Assembly: GCA_963579995.1 (NCBI GenBank)
Contig: CAUZIY010000186.1
Span: 1 to 5,794 of the forward strand
Direction of reading: 5' to 3'
DNA: 5,794 nt
DNA from: UBA6626 sp963579995
Lineage (GTDB): Bacteria > Planctomycetota > Phycisphaerae > Phycisphaerales > Phycisphaeraceae
A program made the position numbers and the translations under genes. The notes beneath the pieces were generated by a model. The model worked only from the letters and a program-made list of their open reading frames with translations, did not search any database and was not told where the DNA came from. Position 1 is the stretch's first letter. Each line of letters starts with the position of its first letter. Shown piece by piece: positions 4,968-5,794 of the stretch.

Positions 4968-5794
4968 ATGCATCGCCTGATTTTTCGCCTATCTATATTT
5001 CACTTGTGTACCATGATGGGCGTGGTTAGCCAGTCAACGTTGGCTGCACCACCAGTCCCCGTTCTCCGTGAGACGGCACCGGGCATCCAGATGCTTTTTT
5101 CTGGCGACCCGGATACTACGCAAGCAGGTTGTGTCCAGGATGGACCTCGCGCAGGCCCCGGTGGTGATGCCGGGAAAATGCACAACGAGTTGCTGGAGTG
5201 CGATAACTGGCATTTTGGCGCCGATGACTGGGGGCAGGCCTCCTTTCTTCAAGGTGCCTTCACATTGGGGGCATCACCATTTTCTGATGACGGTGCATGG
5301 CAATGCACCGGCAATGTACATCACCCTGACATTGGTTTTGCCGGCAGTCCATGCGCCAATTCAACCATTCGCGTTGTCCCCACGTACAAAAACACAGCTG
5401 CGCCGGGCTTATATCAAGGCCACGCAATGAGTGAGGCGCAAGACTGGGTGATCCGTTTTGACTTCAAGGTCGAAACGGTACCAGGTGACACTTTTGGCGG
5501 TGACAAACTTTTTGAACCTCAGAGCCTGACCGGTGGTGACATTCTCACGATCACTGGTGCCGGCGATACCCGCGCTGCTGCATATTCGCCACGAACAACA
5601 AATTCATTTCTTAATGGAGAGTCCAATCATTACAAGGTGCGATACGGACCGGCGCCCGAAGGTTCTGATGGTCCAAGTTCTGAATTTATTATTCCCGGAC
5701 AACTGTTCCAGGGAACCTTTACACTTCATTACAAAGCTTCAAACCAACGTCTGGATCTTTGGCTGGGTGACGACAAACTGCTTGAAAACTTCGA
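4968..5794 (+). CDS. Exported protein of unknown function, 3' end missing
   Basis: The frame from ATG 4968 stays open to the window edge (275 codons plus two bases). Residues 1-27 form a signal peptide: basic MHRLIFR start, hydrophobic core, then SQSTLAA, with likely cleavage after Ala26 or Ala27. The mature part is rich in Gly, Asp and aromatic residues. It has four cysteines (55, 78, 113, 129) that could form disulfides after export. Residues 158-275 alternate in a beta-strand-like pattern (WVIRFDFKVE, HYKVRYG, GTFTLHYKAS, LDLWLGDD), reminiscent of a concanavalin-like jelly-roll of the LamG type. No specific family is recognised, and no catalytic motif is seen. Such proteins in planctomycetes are often surface proteins, sometimes with a C-terminal sorting signal that would lie beyond this window. 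The gene is divergent from the prepilin gene, and shared regulation is possible. Confidence 0.82.
   Translation, partial: MHRLIFRLSIFHLCTMMGVVSQSTLAAPPVPVLRETAPGIQMLFSGDPDTTQAGCVQDGPRAGPGGDAGKMHNELLECDNWHFGADDWGQASFLQGAFTLGASPFSDDGAWQCTGNVHHPDIGFAGSPCANSTIRVVPTYKNTAAPGLYQGHAMSEAQDWVIRFDFKVETVPGDTFGGDKLFEPQSLTGGDILTITGAGDTRAAAYSPRTTNSFLNGESNHYKVRYGPAPEGSDGPSSEFIIPGQLFQGTFTLHYKASNQRLDLWLGDDKLLENF

Noticed and set aside
5068..5430. A 120-codon plus-strand frame near the right end
   Set aside because: It is a different frame inside the exported-protein gene, which has a signal peptide and a good ribosome site; this frame has neither.
1..5794. CRISPR array, tRNA, insertion sequence or toxin-antitoxin pair
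   Set aside because: No regularly spaced repeats, cloverleaf-like segment, transposase motif or small paired genes were found on reading both strands.

Overview
The window looks like chromosomal DNA from a Planctomycetota-type bacterium, probably close to Phycisphaerae; Lentisphaerota is the main alternative. The best marker is a prepilin-like protein with a class III signal segment and a downstream H-X9-DG motif, a combination greatly expanded in those phyla. The carbohydrate-active-enzyme-like content also fits. This is inference from sequence style, not from a database match.

Layout, left to right. (1) Positions 3-1067, plus strand: the C-terminal 354 codons of a TIM-barrel glycoside-hydrolase-like protein, cut by the left edge. 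(2) 1068-1212: a short convergent spacer. (3) 1213-2202, minus strand: an AEC-family membrane transporter. (4) 2317-3300, minus: a five-bladed beta-propeller protein of the GH43/GH32 structural type, with no signal peptide. (5) 3319-3591, minus: a 90-residue prepilin-like protein that looks like a truncated copy of the next gene. (6) 3592-3943: a gene-free stretch with a candidate promoter and a long inverted repeat. (7) 3944-4825, minus: the full-length prepilin-like H-X9-DG protein. (8) 4826-4967: a divergent intergenic region. (9) 4968 to the right edge, plus: the first 275 codons of an exported protein of unknown function, probably beta-rich. It is open to the window edge and so easily missed.

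Genes 5, 4 and 3 run in the same direction with gaps of 18 and 114 bases and may form one transcript. The full-length prepilin gene lies upstream, separated by the possible terminator. Two glycosidase-like proteins, a transporter and exported or cell-surface-type proteins suggest a carbohydrate acquisition locus without a SusC/SusD pair. No substrate can be read from the sequence.

I found no CRISPR array, tRNA, rRNA, transposase or recognisable defence system. The least ordinary signals are the truncated prepilin copy wedged 18 bases before the propeller gene and the 10-bp perfect inverted repeat with nested structure behind the full-length prepilin gene. I do not see convincing evidence for a wholly new biological system here.
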